Shown here one piece after another: positions 28,946 to 37,136 of a stretch of 64,000 nt of DNA. The stretch's first letter is position 1. Each line of letters starts with the position of its first letter. The stretch is from the NCBI RefSeq assembly GCF_005222225.1, contig NZ_CP036536.1, positions 3,124,001 through 3,188,000 of the forward strand, given 5' to 3'. The stretch is from Salinimonas lutimaris (GTDB lineage Bacteria; Pseudomonadota; Gammaproteobacteria; Enterobacterales; Alteromonadaceae). The notes under the pieces were generated by a model, which saw only the letters and a list, made by a program, of their open reading frames with translations, searched no databases and was not told the DNA's origin. A program made the translations under genes and the position numbers.

Positions 28946-29365
28946 TTACTGGCCCTGGCCCAGCTGCAACACTCTGCGAAACAGCTTTTTAGAGGTGTCG
29001 GCCACCTGTACGTTGGTCTCGTAGGCTTTGGAAGCGGACAGCATATTGGCCATTTCCTCTACCACGTTCACATTAGGTTTGTAGATATACCCGTCTTTAT
29101 CCGCCATTGGGTTATTCGGGGCATATTCCACATTCAGCGGTGCGTCACTTTCCACAATTCCCTTTACCTGTACGCCCACGCCCTGCTGTTCTCCGGTGGC
29201 TTTTTGCAGTTCAGCAGCAAACACCGGATAGCGGGCCTTGTAGGTTTCACCGTAACTGCTGCTTACCGTATTGGCATTGGCAATGTTACTGGCGGTCGTA
29301 TTCAGCCGCATATTCTCCGCTTCCATACCGGTCCCGGAAATATTCATTACGTTAAATAAGCTCAT
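28946..29365 (-). CDS. flgC: Proximal rod protein FlgC
   Basis: 139 residues. N-terminal MSLFNVMNISGTGMEAENMR and ASNIANANTVSSSYGETYKA; C-terminal NVVEEMANMLSASKAYETNV. Shares one base with the flgB stop, indicating coupled translation. Confidence 0.98.
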   Translation of the reverse strand: MSLFNVMNISGTGMEAENMRLNTTASNIANANTVSSSYGETYKARYPVFAAELQKATGEQQGVGVQVKGIVESDAPLNVEYAPNNPMADKDGYIYKPNVNVVEEMANMLSASKAYETNVQVADTSKKLFRRVLQLGQGQ

Positions 29366-29769
29366 TAACCCTGCCCTCCGCTTATGGCTTTTTTCATGCC
29401 CTTGAGCTTGCCGTCAAGAAACTGCAGTGACGCCTGATAGCGCATACCATTTTCCAAAAACGTATTGCGCTCTGTCTGAACTTCCACGGTGTTACCATCG
29501 CCGGTGTCAGGCTGGGTTGGAACCCGGTATTGCAGCTGTGAACTGGCCACGGTAGTGCGGCCACTCAAATGATTACTGTGAGTGCGTGTCATTGAACCGG
29601 TCTGGCTCTCGCGCGCCGACGACATGGCTTGTTTGAAATCGATATCCCTGGCTTTGTAGCCTGGTGTATTGGCATTGGCCAGGTTACCGGCAATCACTTC
29701 CATACGGTTTTCACGTATATTGACAGCTTGCTGGTGAAAGCTGGTAAGTCTATCCAGATTAATCGCCAT
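29365..29769 (-). CDS. flgB: Proximal rod protein FlgB
   Basis: 134 residues from the ATG at 29769, which has GAGGAG about 9 bases upstream and gives the usual N-terminus MAINLDRLTSFHQQAV. The rod motif AGNLANANTPGYKARDIDFK is present. First gene of flgBCDE, directly behind an exact sigma-54 promoter. A longer in-frame reading from 29892 would run through that promoter and is rejected. Confidence 0.98.
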   Translation of the reverse strand: MAINLDRLTSFHQQAVNIRENRMEVIAGNLANANTPGYKARDIDFKQAMSSARESQTGSMTRTHSNHLSGRTTVASSQLQYRVPTQPDTGDGNTVEVQTERNTFLENGMRYQASLQFLDGKLKGMKKAISGGQG

Positions 29770-29804
29770 AAAATGACACTCCTCAGTTGCTAAGCTGGAC
29801 TTTT

Positions 29805-29819
29805 GCAAAGGAAGTGCCA
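29805..29819 (-). promoter_or_regulatory. Sigma-54 promoter of flgBCDE
   Basis: The minus strand reads TGGCAC-N5-TTGC, exact to consensus, centred about 43 bp upstream of the flgB ATG. Its flank (TTGCAAAA) and distance match the flgF promoter. Confidence 0.88.
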
Positions 29820-29855
29820 AAGTTTTTTTGACGGCGTCAGTATGACGATGGGTCG

Positions 29856-30695
29856 TTAGTCTTTTCGTTGATAATAAAGGCCTGGGGGGCACTTTTTCAT
29901 GTCAAAGATATTACTGGCAGCACCGATAGATTCAGAGGCGCCGAGGAAAAGCATGCCGCCCGGATTCAGCTGAGCGGCAATTTGTTGCAGTATGCGCTGC
30001 TTGATATCCGGCGCAAAATAAATCAATACATTGCGGCAGAAAACCACATCAAACCGGCCCATCGTAGTATAGGAATGCAGCAGGTTCAGAGAACGGAAAG
30101 ACACCATACGCCGCACTTCAGGTAACACCTGCATCATACCGCTTTCATGTGTCTGAAAAAAACGCTGCCGTCGCTCTGCCGATAACCCACGGGCCAGTGA
30201 CAACTCATCATAAATCCCGGCTTCACACTTACCCAGCATGGCAGAGGATAAATCCGTTGCCACAATCTCAGCGCCAAAACGCAGAGCGCCGGGTTTTTGT
30301 CGCTGATATTCCAGTACAGACATCGCAATAGAGTATGGCTCCTGACCTGATGAACAGGCAGCACTCCAGATGCGCACCGGACGATTAAGCGATTCCAGTG
30401 ACGGCAACATGGTTTGCTTAAATAGCTCAAACGGATAACTGTCCCGAAACCAAAGGGTTTCGTTGGTCGTCATCGCATCAATAATGGCCTGCAGCAGTGA
30501 CCGGTTGCTGTTGGTAATAGCTGTTTGAATCAGGTCATCGACCCGATCAAAATTGAACTGATAAAGTAACGGCGCCAGACGACTGCGTACCAGGTACTGC
30601 TTGTTGTCGCCTAACACGATACCACACTGTTGTTCCAGAAACTGGCTGAAAGCCAGATATGCGCTGGGTGAAACGTCCTTTTGCTTCAAAATCAC
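29856..30695 (-). CDS. cheR: Chemotaxis protein methyltransferase CheR
   Basis: Methylates chemoreceptor glutamates using S-adenosylmethionine. 279 residues. CheR N-terminal helical domain (about 10-65) and Rossmann domain with VRIWSAACSSGQEPYSIAM (SAM loop), IVATDLSSAMLGKCEAGIYD and FDVVFCRNVLIYF. Nine bases downstream of cheV and upstream of flgB, an arrangement shared with Vibrio and Shewanella polar-flagellar loci. Confidence 0.97.
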   Translation of the reverse strand: MILKQKDVSPSAYLAFSQFLEQQCGIVLGDNKQYLVRSRLAPLLYQFNFDRVDDLIQTAITNSNRSLLQAIIDAMTTNETLWFRDSYPFELFKQTMLPSLESLNRPVRIWSAACSSGQEPYSIAMSVLEYQRQKPGALRFGAEIVATDLSSAMLGKCEAGIYDELSLARGLSAERRQRFFQTHESGMMQVLPEVRRMVSFRSLNLLHSYTTMGRFDVVFCRNVLIYFAPDIKQRILQQIAAQLNPGGMLFLGASESIGAASNIFDMKKCPPGLYYQRKD

Positions 30696-30704
30696 CTCTA
30701 CCGG

Positions 30705-31628
30705 CTACTCACCGACCAGCCAGCGCTGAACCGACGTGGCCAGTTCATCAGGATGGAATTTAGCTATAAAATCATCCGCCCCGACTTTTTTCACCATGGC
30801 CTGATTAAATACTCCGCTTAACGAGGTATGCAACACTACCCGCAGTTTTTGCAGTTCAGGGGTGTTTTTAATCTCCGCGGTCAAGGTATAGCCATCCATT
30901 TCCGGCATTTCAATATCAGACACCAGTACGCCCACCTTGTCGGTAACATCACCGGTTTCAGCAGCAATTTCTTTTAACCGGTTTAAGGCTTCCAGACCAT
31001 TTTTGGCCACTTCAATATGCAGCCCCAGTGTGGTCAGGGCTTTTTTAACCTGACTACGGGCCACCGAAGAGTCATCGGCAATAAAAATGATTTTGTCCTC
31101 AACACTGGTGGTATCAATCTTTGAGACCACCTCAGCGCTGACACTGGTATCCAGCGGAGAAATTTCATTGAGAATTTTTTCCACATCAAGAATTTCTACC
31201 AGCTCTTTTTCCACCTCGGTCACTGCGGTCAGGTAACTGGCTTTGCCGGTGCCCTCGGGCGGCGGCATGATCGCATCCCAGTTGGTATTGATGATGCGCT
31301 CCACCGCCCCCACTAAAAAGCCCTGCACAGACCGGTTGTACTCGGCAATAACAATAAACGCGGTCGATAAGTCTTCGATACGACGGCCACCGGTGGCCAT
31401 ACTCAAATCAATTACCGAAATCGTCTGGCCGCGTATATGCGCCACCCCACGAACCAGTGAGTTTAGCTTGGGAATTGAGGTCAACGGTGGACATTGCAGT
31501 ACTTCCCTGACCTTAAATACATTAATACCAAAGCGTTGCCGCCCGTTTAAACGGAACAACAGCAGCTCCAGCCTGTTTTGCCCAACCAACTGCGTTCGTT
31601 GGTTAACCGAGTCAAGTACACCTGACAT
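30705..31628 (-). CDS. cheV: Chemotaxis coupling/adaptation protein CheV
   Basis: 307 residues in two domains: CheW-like coupling domain (about 17-160, with RGVAHIRGQTISVIDL) and a C-terminal receiver domain (about 175-305). The receiver has ADDSSVARSQV, the phospho-acceptor region GVLVSDIEMPEMDGY and a late Lys in GADDFIAKFHPDEL. It couples receptors to CheA and can be phosphorylated for adaptation. First of a cheV-cheR pair. Confidence 0.97.
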   Translation of the reverse strand: MSGVLDSVNQRTQLVGQNRLELLLFRLNGRQRFGINVFKVREVLQCPPLTSIPKLNSLVRGVAHIRGQTISVIDLSMATGGRRIEDLSTAFIVIAEYNRSVQGFLVGAVERIINTNWDAIMPPPEGTGKASYLTAVTEVEKELVEILDVEKILNEISPLDTSVSAEVVSKIDTTSVEDKIIFIADDSSVARSQVKKALTTLGLHIEVAKNGLEALNRLKEIAAETGDVTDKVGVLVSDIEMPEMDGYTLTAEIKNTPELQKLRVVLHTSLSGVFNQAMVKKVGADDFIAKFHPDELATSVQRWLVGE

Positions 31629-31822
31629 ACATCACCTCAAATAAAATCGGGCACGAAGATTGCGTTAGTAGTTTTATACAGATTGCCACAACGCAGTATT
31701 GATTGAAATCGCCAAAAAAGTGACGCCCGTAAGCCCTTTTATTGTTGGCCTGTTAGCGTGACTGCTTTTAATCATAGACAAAATGTTGATAAACGAACAC
31801 GAAAAAAGTGACCAGACTTATT

Positions 31823-32536
31823 ATGACCCGAAGTACACATAATCTGCGTGCCAGCATGCTCATCGGTTTGATAGCAGCCGTCATATCGTTTGGCGCGTTT
31901 GCCCAAAAAGATAGCAGCAATCATGCACTTGTCCAGCGAGAAGTCAAAAACTATCTGCTTGAACTTTTGGCTGATAAGCAGCCCGGCCAGAACGTCAGTA
32001 TCGAGGTAAACCCGATTGATGAACGTATTCATATTCCGGCCTGTACGCCAGGATTTGCCTACCATACCGATAGCGGTGCACTGGCTCAGTCCTATGTTTC
32101 TGTCAGGGTCAGCTGTAATAACAATGAGTGGTATTTGTTTGCCAACGCCCGGGTAACCCGGACCCGGCCGGTGGTGATAACCGCTGGTATGATTAGCCCG
32201 GGAACGATGCTGACCAGCGAGAATCTGCGGGTATCCCAGGTAGAGGTAAACCGCCTGCGTCATACTGCGTATCATGATATTAATACGCTGGTTGGGGCCC
32301 GGATGAAACTTCGGGTACGTCAGGGTCAACCTGTTCAGGCAAATATGCTATGCTTTATCTGTAAGGGAGATCGGGTCACGATCAAAGCACAGCTGTCAGG
32401 TATGCAAATCAAGACCGCTGGCATAGCCCAACAGGATGGCGTTATTGGCGATACGATTTCCGTACTTAACGCCAGTTCCCGAAAAACCGTGGTTGCAGAA
32501 GTCGTCAGTACCCAGGATGTGGTCGTCAGGCTTTAA
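31823..32536 (+). CDS. flgA: Flagellar P-ring assembly chaperone FlgA
   Basis: Periplasmic chaperone for FlgI. 237 residues from the ATG at 31823; a GTG 15 bases upstream would also be in frame. An N-terminal signal peptide (hydrophobic core MLIGLIAAVISFGAFA) is followed by the SAF domain with TAGMISPGTMLTSENLR-type sequence and the C-terminal GQPVQANMLCFICKGDRV and GDTISVLNASSRKTV segments. Divergent from cheV; no clear flagellar promoter found. Confidence 0.95.
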   Translation: MTRSTHNLRASMLIGLIAAVISFGAFAQKDSSNHALVQREVKNYLLELLADKQPGQNVSIEVNPIDERIHIPACTPGFAYHTDSGALAQSYVSVRVSCNNNEWYLFANARVTRTRPVVITAGMISPGTMLTSENLRVSQVEVNRLRHTAYHDINTLVGARMKLRVRQGQPVQANMLCFICKGDRVTIKAQLSGMQIKTAGIAQQDGVIGDTISVLNASSRKTVVAEVVSTQDVVVRL

Positions 32537-32565
32537 AAAGTGCTACCGACCACCATAAAAAGTAC

Positions 32566-32592
32566 TAAAGAACCCAACCACACTGCCGATAA
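32566..32592 (+). promoter_or_regulatory. Sigma-28 (FliA) promoter of flgMN
   Basis: CTAAAG with exact TAAA-N15-GCCGATAA spacing, a full match to the FliA consensus, 36 bp upstream of the flgM start. It implies feedback: FliA drives its own anti-sigma factor. Confidence 0.88.
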
Positions 32593-32628
32593 CCTGTTTG
32601 AGGTGTTCAAAGGTAGTGGAATTTAATT

Positions 32629-32961
32629 ATGGCAATCAATAACGTAAATAACGGCGGCGGTACAAAACCACCGATCGATAACACAAAAATTAATTCGCAG
32701 CAGAGTCAGACTGTCGCGCAACAGGAGATGGCCGCTAAGACGCCATCGGCTAAAGCGCCCCAGCAGGATTCTGTTTCGCTGACGCAGTCTGCTCAGCAAC
32801 TGACCCAGGTGCAGAAGAAAAGTACTGAAGCACCGGTTGATCAGGAAAAAGTGGATAAACTGAAAAAGGCAATTCAAAGCGGCGACTATAAAGTTGACGC
32901 GGAATCTCTGGCCAGCAAAATTGCGCAGCTGGAGGGGCAGGTATTCAGCCTTAAATCATAG
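32629..32961 (+). CDS. flgM: Anti-sigma-28 factor FlgM
   Basis: Binds and holds FliA until it is secreted through the completed hook. 110 residues. The N-terminal half is low-complexity and probably disordered, as usual. The C-terminal sigma-binding region reads KVDKLKKAIQSGDYKVDAES then LASKI, the family signature. Behind an exact FliA promoter and 10 bases before flgN. Confidence 0.96.
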   Translation: MAINNVNNGGGTKPPIDNTKINSQQSQTVAQQEMAAKTPSAKAPQQDSVSLTQSAQQLTQVQKKSTEAPVDQEKVDKLKKAIQSGDYKVDAESLASKIAQLEGQVFSLKS

Positions 32962-32971
32962 GAAATAGATT

Positions 32972-33397
32972 ATGCAGTCACTTCAGTCAACGTTAGAAAC
33001 TCAGATTTCCAATCTCAACAAGCTGGCCAGCCTGCTTGATAAAGAGCTGCATCTGATAAGCTCGCGTAATGCTGAAGCGCTGATGAATCTGCTCAAAGAA
33101 AAAGAGCAGGCGCTGGAATCTATTCAAAGTACCGATGAGTTTTTAAATAAACACTACCACCTGGCACTGACCGAACAGCGCACTGACGAGATTCAGGCAC
33201 TGATTGACGAATCCCGTCGTTTACTGGAGCTATGCCAGTACCAGACGCAGATTAATCAAAAAGCGGTGGAGCAGGGTCAGTTACGCTTAACCCACTTGCG
33301 TAATCTGATGCTGGAAGTCAGAGCTAAAGAATCGCTGACCTATGATAAAAGCGGAAAGCCCAATGCGACCCGCAGCGGACCCGGGGTTAGCGCCTGA
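32972..33397 (+). CDS. flgN: Flagellar export chaperone FlgN
   Basis: Helical chaperone for FlgK and FlgL. 141 residues, mostly coiled coil (about 5-110), including LKEKEQALESIQSTDEFLNK. Second gene of flgMN; a GGAAATAG ribosome binding site precedes the ATG. A perfect terminator follows. Confidence 0.94.
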   Translation: MQSLQSTLETQISNLNKLASLLDKELHLISSRNAEALMNLLKEKEQALESIQSTDEFLNKHYHLALTEQRTDEIQALIDESRRLLELCQYQTQINQKAVEQGQLRLTHLRNLMLEVRAKESLTYDKSGKPNATRSGPGVSA

Positions 33398-33414
33398 ACA
33401 TTTCGCCAGACAAC

Positions 33415-33442
33415 AAAAAACCAGCTGCTTAGCTGGTTTTTT
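33415..33442. terminator. Bidirectional terminator between flgN and flgP
   Basis: AAAAAACCAGCT-GCTT-AGCTGGTTTTTT, a perfect 12-bp stem whose A/T ends provide a T run on both strands. It lies between the convergent flgN and flgP genes. Confidence 0.92.
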
Positions 33443-33465
33443 GATATCGCTATTTAAAAGCCGAA

Positions 33466-33942
33466 TCAATAATAGGTTACATCCCTGACCCGCCGGGGTT
33501 TAGCGGTGGTCAGATAGATATCGTGCACCTGCTGCATATCCAGTTCCAGTTCAGTGACATAAGTATCCTTGCCCACCGGATAGGTTTTTAACACCTTTGC
33601 GCCGCGAATGACCCCTTCTACCGAGCTTTTCAGCTGACTGTTGGTTATCACCATATTGGCCAGTGACTGCGAACCATCAATACGCTGCCCATAGACCTGC
33701 TCAGTCAATTCCCGGTAAGCATCCAGTTTCGAGGCTTTCATCGCCATCAGCTCACGCTCTGTATCAGAGCGGCCGGTCTGCGACTTAATCGGCGCATAAC
33801 CGACTGCCTTTAACACCGGATAGGACTGCGGCTCCACCACTTCCCATTCCACATGTTTATCAAACATCGAAGTACAACCGCTTATTGAAACCGCGCTTGC
33901 CAGCGCCACAGCCAGTAGTTGTCGGGGCGAAAGTGTTTTCAT
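33466..33942 (-). CDS. flgP: Flagellar outer-membrane lipoprotein FlgP
   Basis: LPP20-family lipoprotein that forms part of the outer-membrane basal disk of polar flagella in vibrios and relatives. 158 residues. Signal peptide with lipobox VSISGC (Cys23). The mature protein has LKAVGYAPIKSQ and KASKLDAYRELTEQVYGQRI, typical of the family. Its usual partner flgO is not next to it. It diverges from flgT across 262 bp in which I see no clear promoter. Confidence 0.93.
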   Translation of the reverse strand: MKTLSPRQLLAVALASAVSISGCTSMFDKHVEWEVVEPQSYPVLKAVGYAPIKSQTGRSDTERELMAMKASKLDAYRELTEQVYGQRIDGSQSLANMVITNSQLKSSVEGVIRGAKVLKTYPVGKDTYVTELELDMQQVHDIYLTTAKPRRVRDVTYY

Positions 33943-34204
33943 AATTGTTCCTGCCGATCACCAAATCCTGGCGACAAAATTCCGGCGCTGACCGGACTTT
34001 GCCGCATATACGATGAAGTATGAGCAAAGTCCGTGCCTGTTAAAGCCTTATATTTAAAGGGCTGGAAAATGATGGAATAAAAGATGCTTTACCCTTGCTA
34101 TATAAATCGCTGCCGCCCGCTGTGCGCCCCCCTTTGGCAATAAAAGCCTGCCGGGAGCCGGGCAGCACAGGGTTAGCGCAGATAACTTTCACCGGTATCG
34201 TGAT

Positions 34205-35404
34205 ATGGCATTTTCAAGTTTAATGAGTATACATCGCCGCAAGCATAGCATCGCTTTTTCAGTACACGGGGTTGCCGCTTTTTTTCTCGCGGCCCTGCTC
34301 AGCGGGCAAACTTATGCCGCCTGGTTTGAAGCCAAGGGACAGGCACTGATTATTAATGACAACCGGGTGAAAGCCCGCGAGCAGGCCACAAAAGAAGCCC
34401 TGAAACAGGCGCTGCTGTTTTCCGGGGCCTCTGTGCAAAGCGTGCAGACGCTGGCAAACGGCCTGTTAAGCAGTGAGCAAACCACCATCACCGCCAGCGG
34501 CGATGTTCATACCGTGGAGCTGATTGACGAAGTCTGGCACGACGGCTATGTGTCGGTTACTCTCAGAGCAGATATATTTCCCAAGGCCATGGCATGTGAA
34601 GCAGCCGAATTCCGAAAAACGATTGCCACCACCTATTACCCCATCGAAACACCACAGCAGGCGCAGGACGGACAGCTTCACAAGATGTCTGCGGTGCTGC
34701 CCCGGTATTTGCAGCGGCATTTCACAGAGCAATCAGCCACCGTAAGTGTGGATGCGATTGCGCCGTACAGCGCCCGCTGGCAACAGCAGGATGTGTTGTC
34801 TCAGGCGCCCGCCCTGGCCCGTCAGCGCCGGGTTCAGTATGTGATTGCCGCAACTATTACCGATTTGAGTGTATATCGCCCGGCCTCCTCTGCCCTGACC
34901 TTCTGGCAGGATAATCAGGCTACCCGACAGTTTTCACTGGCTCTGTCGCTGCTTGACGGTATGCACGGCGGGGTTTTGCTCAATAAAGAATACAGTTTTA
35001 ATGCTCCGTGGGAATTTGACCGGTTCTCACAGCTTGATGTGACCAGTGAACAGTTCTGGCAGTCTGCCTACGGCCAGTCGCTGGATAATGTGCTGACCGA
35101 TATTGTCACCGATGTCAGTGACAAGCTGGCCTGCCAGCCGGCGACCGGCAGAGTACTGCAGGTGAAAGGGGAGCAGTTACAGGTATCGTTAGGCCGGGCA
35201 CACGGGCTTAAGGTTGGTGACGAACTGCAGCTTTACCAGACGCAGCAGGTCAGCGGTCCGTTCGGAGAAACCTTTATGCAATACAACCTCTACCCGCACA
35301 CGGTGACCGTCACTGCGGCCTATGCCGACTCAGCCACCGTCAGCGTCACCGGCGATGGCTTACTGATGAATATTCAACCAAATGATTTTGTGGCAAAAAG
35401 ATAG
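34205..35404 (+). CDS. flgT: Flagellar H-ring assembly protein FlgT
   Basis: Periplasmic component of the H ring around the LP ring in Vibrio-type flagella. 399 residues. Signal peptide (about 15-38, ending QTYAAWF), then the FlgT N-terminal domain with AKGQALIINDNRVKAREQAT and a C-terminal domain with LQVKGEQLQVSLGRAHGLKVG. An internal ATG at 34223 is an alternative start. Last gene of the flagellar block, ending about 50 bp before tRNA-Arg. Confidence 0.93.
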   Translation: MAFSSLMSIHRRKHSIAFSVHGVAAFFLAALLSGQTYAAWFEAKGQALIINDNRVKAREQATKEALKQALLFSGASVQSVQTLANGLLSSEQTTITASGDVHTVELIDEVWHDGYVSVTLRADIFPKAMACEAAEFRKTIATTYYPIETPQQAQDGQLHKMSAVLPRYLQRHFTEQSATVSVDAIAPYSARWQQQDVLSQAPALARQRRVQYVIAATITDLSVYRPASSALTFWQDNQATRQFSLALSLLDGMHGGVLLNKEYSFNAPWEFDRFSQLDVTSEQFWQSAYGQSLDNVLTDIVTDVSDKLACQPATGRVLQVKGEQLQVSLGRAHGLKVGDELQLYQTQQVSGPFGETFMQYNLYPHTVTVTAAYADSATVSVTGDGLLMNIQPNDFVAKR

Positions 35405-35453
35405 CGGATCAGGGCTTCACCGAACGTCTTTTGTCGTTATAATAGATTTTGCT

Positions 35454-35529
35454 GTCCCCATAGTTTAACCGGATAAAACAAGAACCTCCTAAGTTTTAGA
35501 TCTGCGTTCGAGTCGCGGTGGGGACGCCA
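35454..35529 (+). tRNA. tRNA-Arg (anticodon CCT)
   Basis: 76-nt cloverleaf. Acceptor stem GTCCCCA / TGGGGAC (7 bp, perfect), discriminator G and encoded CCA. The anticodon arm is AGAAC-CTCCTAA-GTTTT with anticodon CCT, reading AGG. T arm GCG-TTCGAGT-CGC. Overall layout resembles the E. coli tRNA-Arg(CCU). No repeat of its 3' end or integrase was noticed nearby. Confidence 0.95.
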
Positions 35530-35725
35530 TTTTTTGAAAAAACAAAACCCGGCAGTAGCATAAAACCGGAGGAAGTTTGATCAATAAACCGCCATGGAAC
35601 AGGTGGAACGGCTTCATTGATGAGTCTCATTGTTTTCACCAGCTTCTGTGGCATATAACAATAATTAAACCAGGACGGTCACTCTGCATTGGAATGATTC
35701 CAGCAACAGAGTCAAAATAAAGGTC

Positions 35726-35926
35726 GTGGATATTAATCAAGGCCTGGTACACACCCTCTTTTCAAGAGCGTTAGGCGTGAATCATTTTACCCTACTACCG
35801 CAGCTGGACGGCACCGTGGGTATCGAAGCCAAACTGGGTTTTAGCAATGATAAAATTGATGATGTGGTCGCGTTCGTCAAATCTAACCAGGCAGATGTAG
35901 AGCCGATGCAAAAGCTGGGAGAATAA
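35726..35926 (+). CDS. Small hypothetical protein (66 residues)
   Basis: Probable GTG start with AAAGG five bases upstream, and a clear intrinsic terminator 28 bp after the stop, which together support a real gene. 66 residues, no signal peptide or membrane segment. The middle (LGVNHFTLLPQLDGTVGIEA) suggests beta strands and the end is helical. I do not recognise the family. It lies about 200 bp after tRNA-Arg and is convergent with a small membrane protein. Confidence 0.65.
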   Translation: MDINQGLVHTLFSRALGVNHFTLLPQLDGTVGIEAKLGFSNDKIDDVVAFVKSNQADVEPMQKLGE

Positions 35927-35953
35927 CCAGCATTGTAAGACCGTAAATGACAG

Positions 35954-35982
35954 CCACAGCCCCTTTGGACTGTGGTTTTTTT
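35954..35982 (+). terminator. Terminator shared by two convergent small genes
   Basis: CCACAG...CTGTGG stem with a 10-base loop, followed by seven T on the plus strand. The minus-strand side lacks a T run, so it serves mainly the plus-strand gene. Confidence 0.8.
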
Positions 35983-35984
35983 GA

Positions 35985-36188
35985 TTATTTATCAGACTTT
36001 GATTCTGCACTGTCCTGCGAGTCTGTCTTTTTGTCTTTATCGACCCCCACTTCTGCCACTATCATCCAGTAAAGAATCAGCAAGATAACGACAAATGTTG
36101 TCGATAGAATCATACCAATTGCGGTACTACCCATCGCATAGGCTGGCGAGGCAAGGAACAGCAAAACCAGTAGAATCCAGGATTTCAT
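35985..36188 (-). CDS. Small membrane protein (67 residues)
   Basis: N-terminal signal-like segment MKSWILLVLLFLASPAYA with a good cleavage site, then a second hydrophobic stretch (about 24-46, MILSTTFVVILLILYWMIV) and a charged Lys/Asp/Ser tail. Predicted to be a single-span inner-membrane protein with a cytoplasmic tail after signal removal, or a two-span hairpin if the signal is kept. Family unknown to me. The gene ends only a few bases from the terminator of the opposing small gene. Confidence 0.65.
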   Translation of the reverse strand: MKSWILLVLLFLASPAYAMGSTAIGMILSTTFVVILLILYWMIVAEVGVDKDKKTDSQDSAESKSDK

Positions 36189-36494
36189 CTTATTACCCCA
36201 TGAAAATAAGTTGGCGGCAGCTTAAGACAACTGCCGATGACAGTGCGATGATATCAGAAAGTCGCTATGAGGTTTAATGAAAACCCTGCCATCCGGTTAA
36301 GTCTGAACGCCTTATCCGGCTTGTATTAATATTGATCAGCCGCTGATGCTTTTTGCGTCACTTACTTCATCTGCCGTTCGACAAGGCTGGATTTTGGAAA
36401 ATAAAGCCTTATTGTGAAGACATGATAAAACCGAACCGATAACTGAGCGTATCAAGCAGACGCGGTACCCAGATTAAAGTTACGGAGTTTTAGT
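36189..36494. other. Intergenic region upstream of smrA
   Basis: 306 bp with no supported gene. It contains a short palindrome CGGCAG/CTGCCG (36215-36236) just upstream of the small membrane protein gene and two local copies of ATCCGG. The smrA ribosome binding site (GGAG) lies at its end. Nothing else stands out. Confidence 0.6.
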
Positions 36495-37079
36495 ATGCGT
36501 GAAAGAGACGACGATGGCTTGCAGACTTTCTTAGCCGAAATGGGTGATGTCACACCAATTGAGCAGAACGATAAGTTTCACTATTACTCGCCGGACCATC
36601 AGATAGCAGAAAAGCGAGCGAAAGCCGCTAATCGCTCAGAGCGCGAGAAACTGTTAAATCCCTTAAGCCTGGAAGGGGTTAAACCGGTGCGGCCAGATGA
36701 TCACCTGGCCTGGCAGCAGCCCGGCATTCAGGACGGGGTATTTAAAAACCTGCGAATGGGTAAGTACGAGATTGAGTACCGGTTATCACTAAAAGGGCTG
36801 ACGCTGGATGAGTCCCGGGACGCCTTGTATAAAGCGGTATTGAATTGCCACAGCAAGGGAGCCCGGACCCTATTGATTCAGCATGGTACCGGTGAGCAGA
36901 GTAAGCCGTTTCCGGCCTTTAAAAAGAGTTATGTGAACCACTGGCTGGCCGAACTGACCGAGGTGATCGCCTGGCACACTGCACAACCCCATCATGGTGG
37001 ACGCGGTGCAACCTATGCCCTGCTTAAGAAGCATCCGGAACAAAAACTGATAAATCGGGAAAAGAACCGCAGACGGTAA
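36495..37079 (+). CDS. smrA: Smr-domain protein SmrA
   Basis: 194 residues. C-terminal Smr (small MutS-related) domain at about 95-180: LKGLTLDESRDALYKAVLNC, TLLIQHGTGEQSK in the GKG-like loop, and AQPHHGGRGATYALLK. N-terminal half is charged and probably flexible. Smr domains bind or nick nucleic acid; the specific role of SmrA is not established. GGAG eight bases before the ATG supports the start. Confidence 0.9.
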   Translation: MRERDDDGLQTFLAEMGDVTPIEQNDKFHYYSPDHQIAEKRAKAANRSEREKLLNPLSLEGVKPVRPDDHLAWQQPGIQDGVFKNLRMGKYEIEYRLSLKGLTLDESRDALYKAVLNCHSKGARTLLIQHGTGEQSKPFPAFKKSYVNHWLAELTEVIAWHTAQPHHGGRGATYALLKKHPEQKLINREKNRRR

Positions 37080-37083
37080 TTTT

Positions 37084-37131
37084 TCGCGTGCAGACTGCTT
37101 TGTACTCATACTGAGAACAAACTGCACGCGA
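37084..37131. repeat. 10-bp inverted repeat after smrA
   Basis: TCGCGTGCAG / CTGCACGCGA with a 28-base loop that itself contains TTTGT/ACAAA and CTCA/TGAG pairs, so one long imperfect stem can form. It lies between two convergent genes and has no T tract, so classical termination is uncertain. Confidence 0.6.
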
Positions 37132-37136
37132 TAAAA

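Noticed and set aside
35454..35725. tRNA-Arg(CCT) as the attachment site of an integrated element.
   Set aside because: No integrase gene and no repeat of the tRNA 3' end was noticed in the following sequence. The flanking genes look chromosomal.
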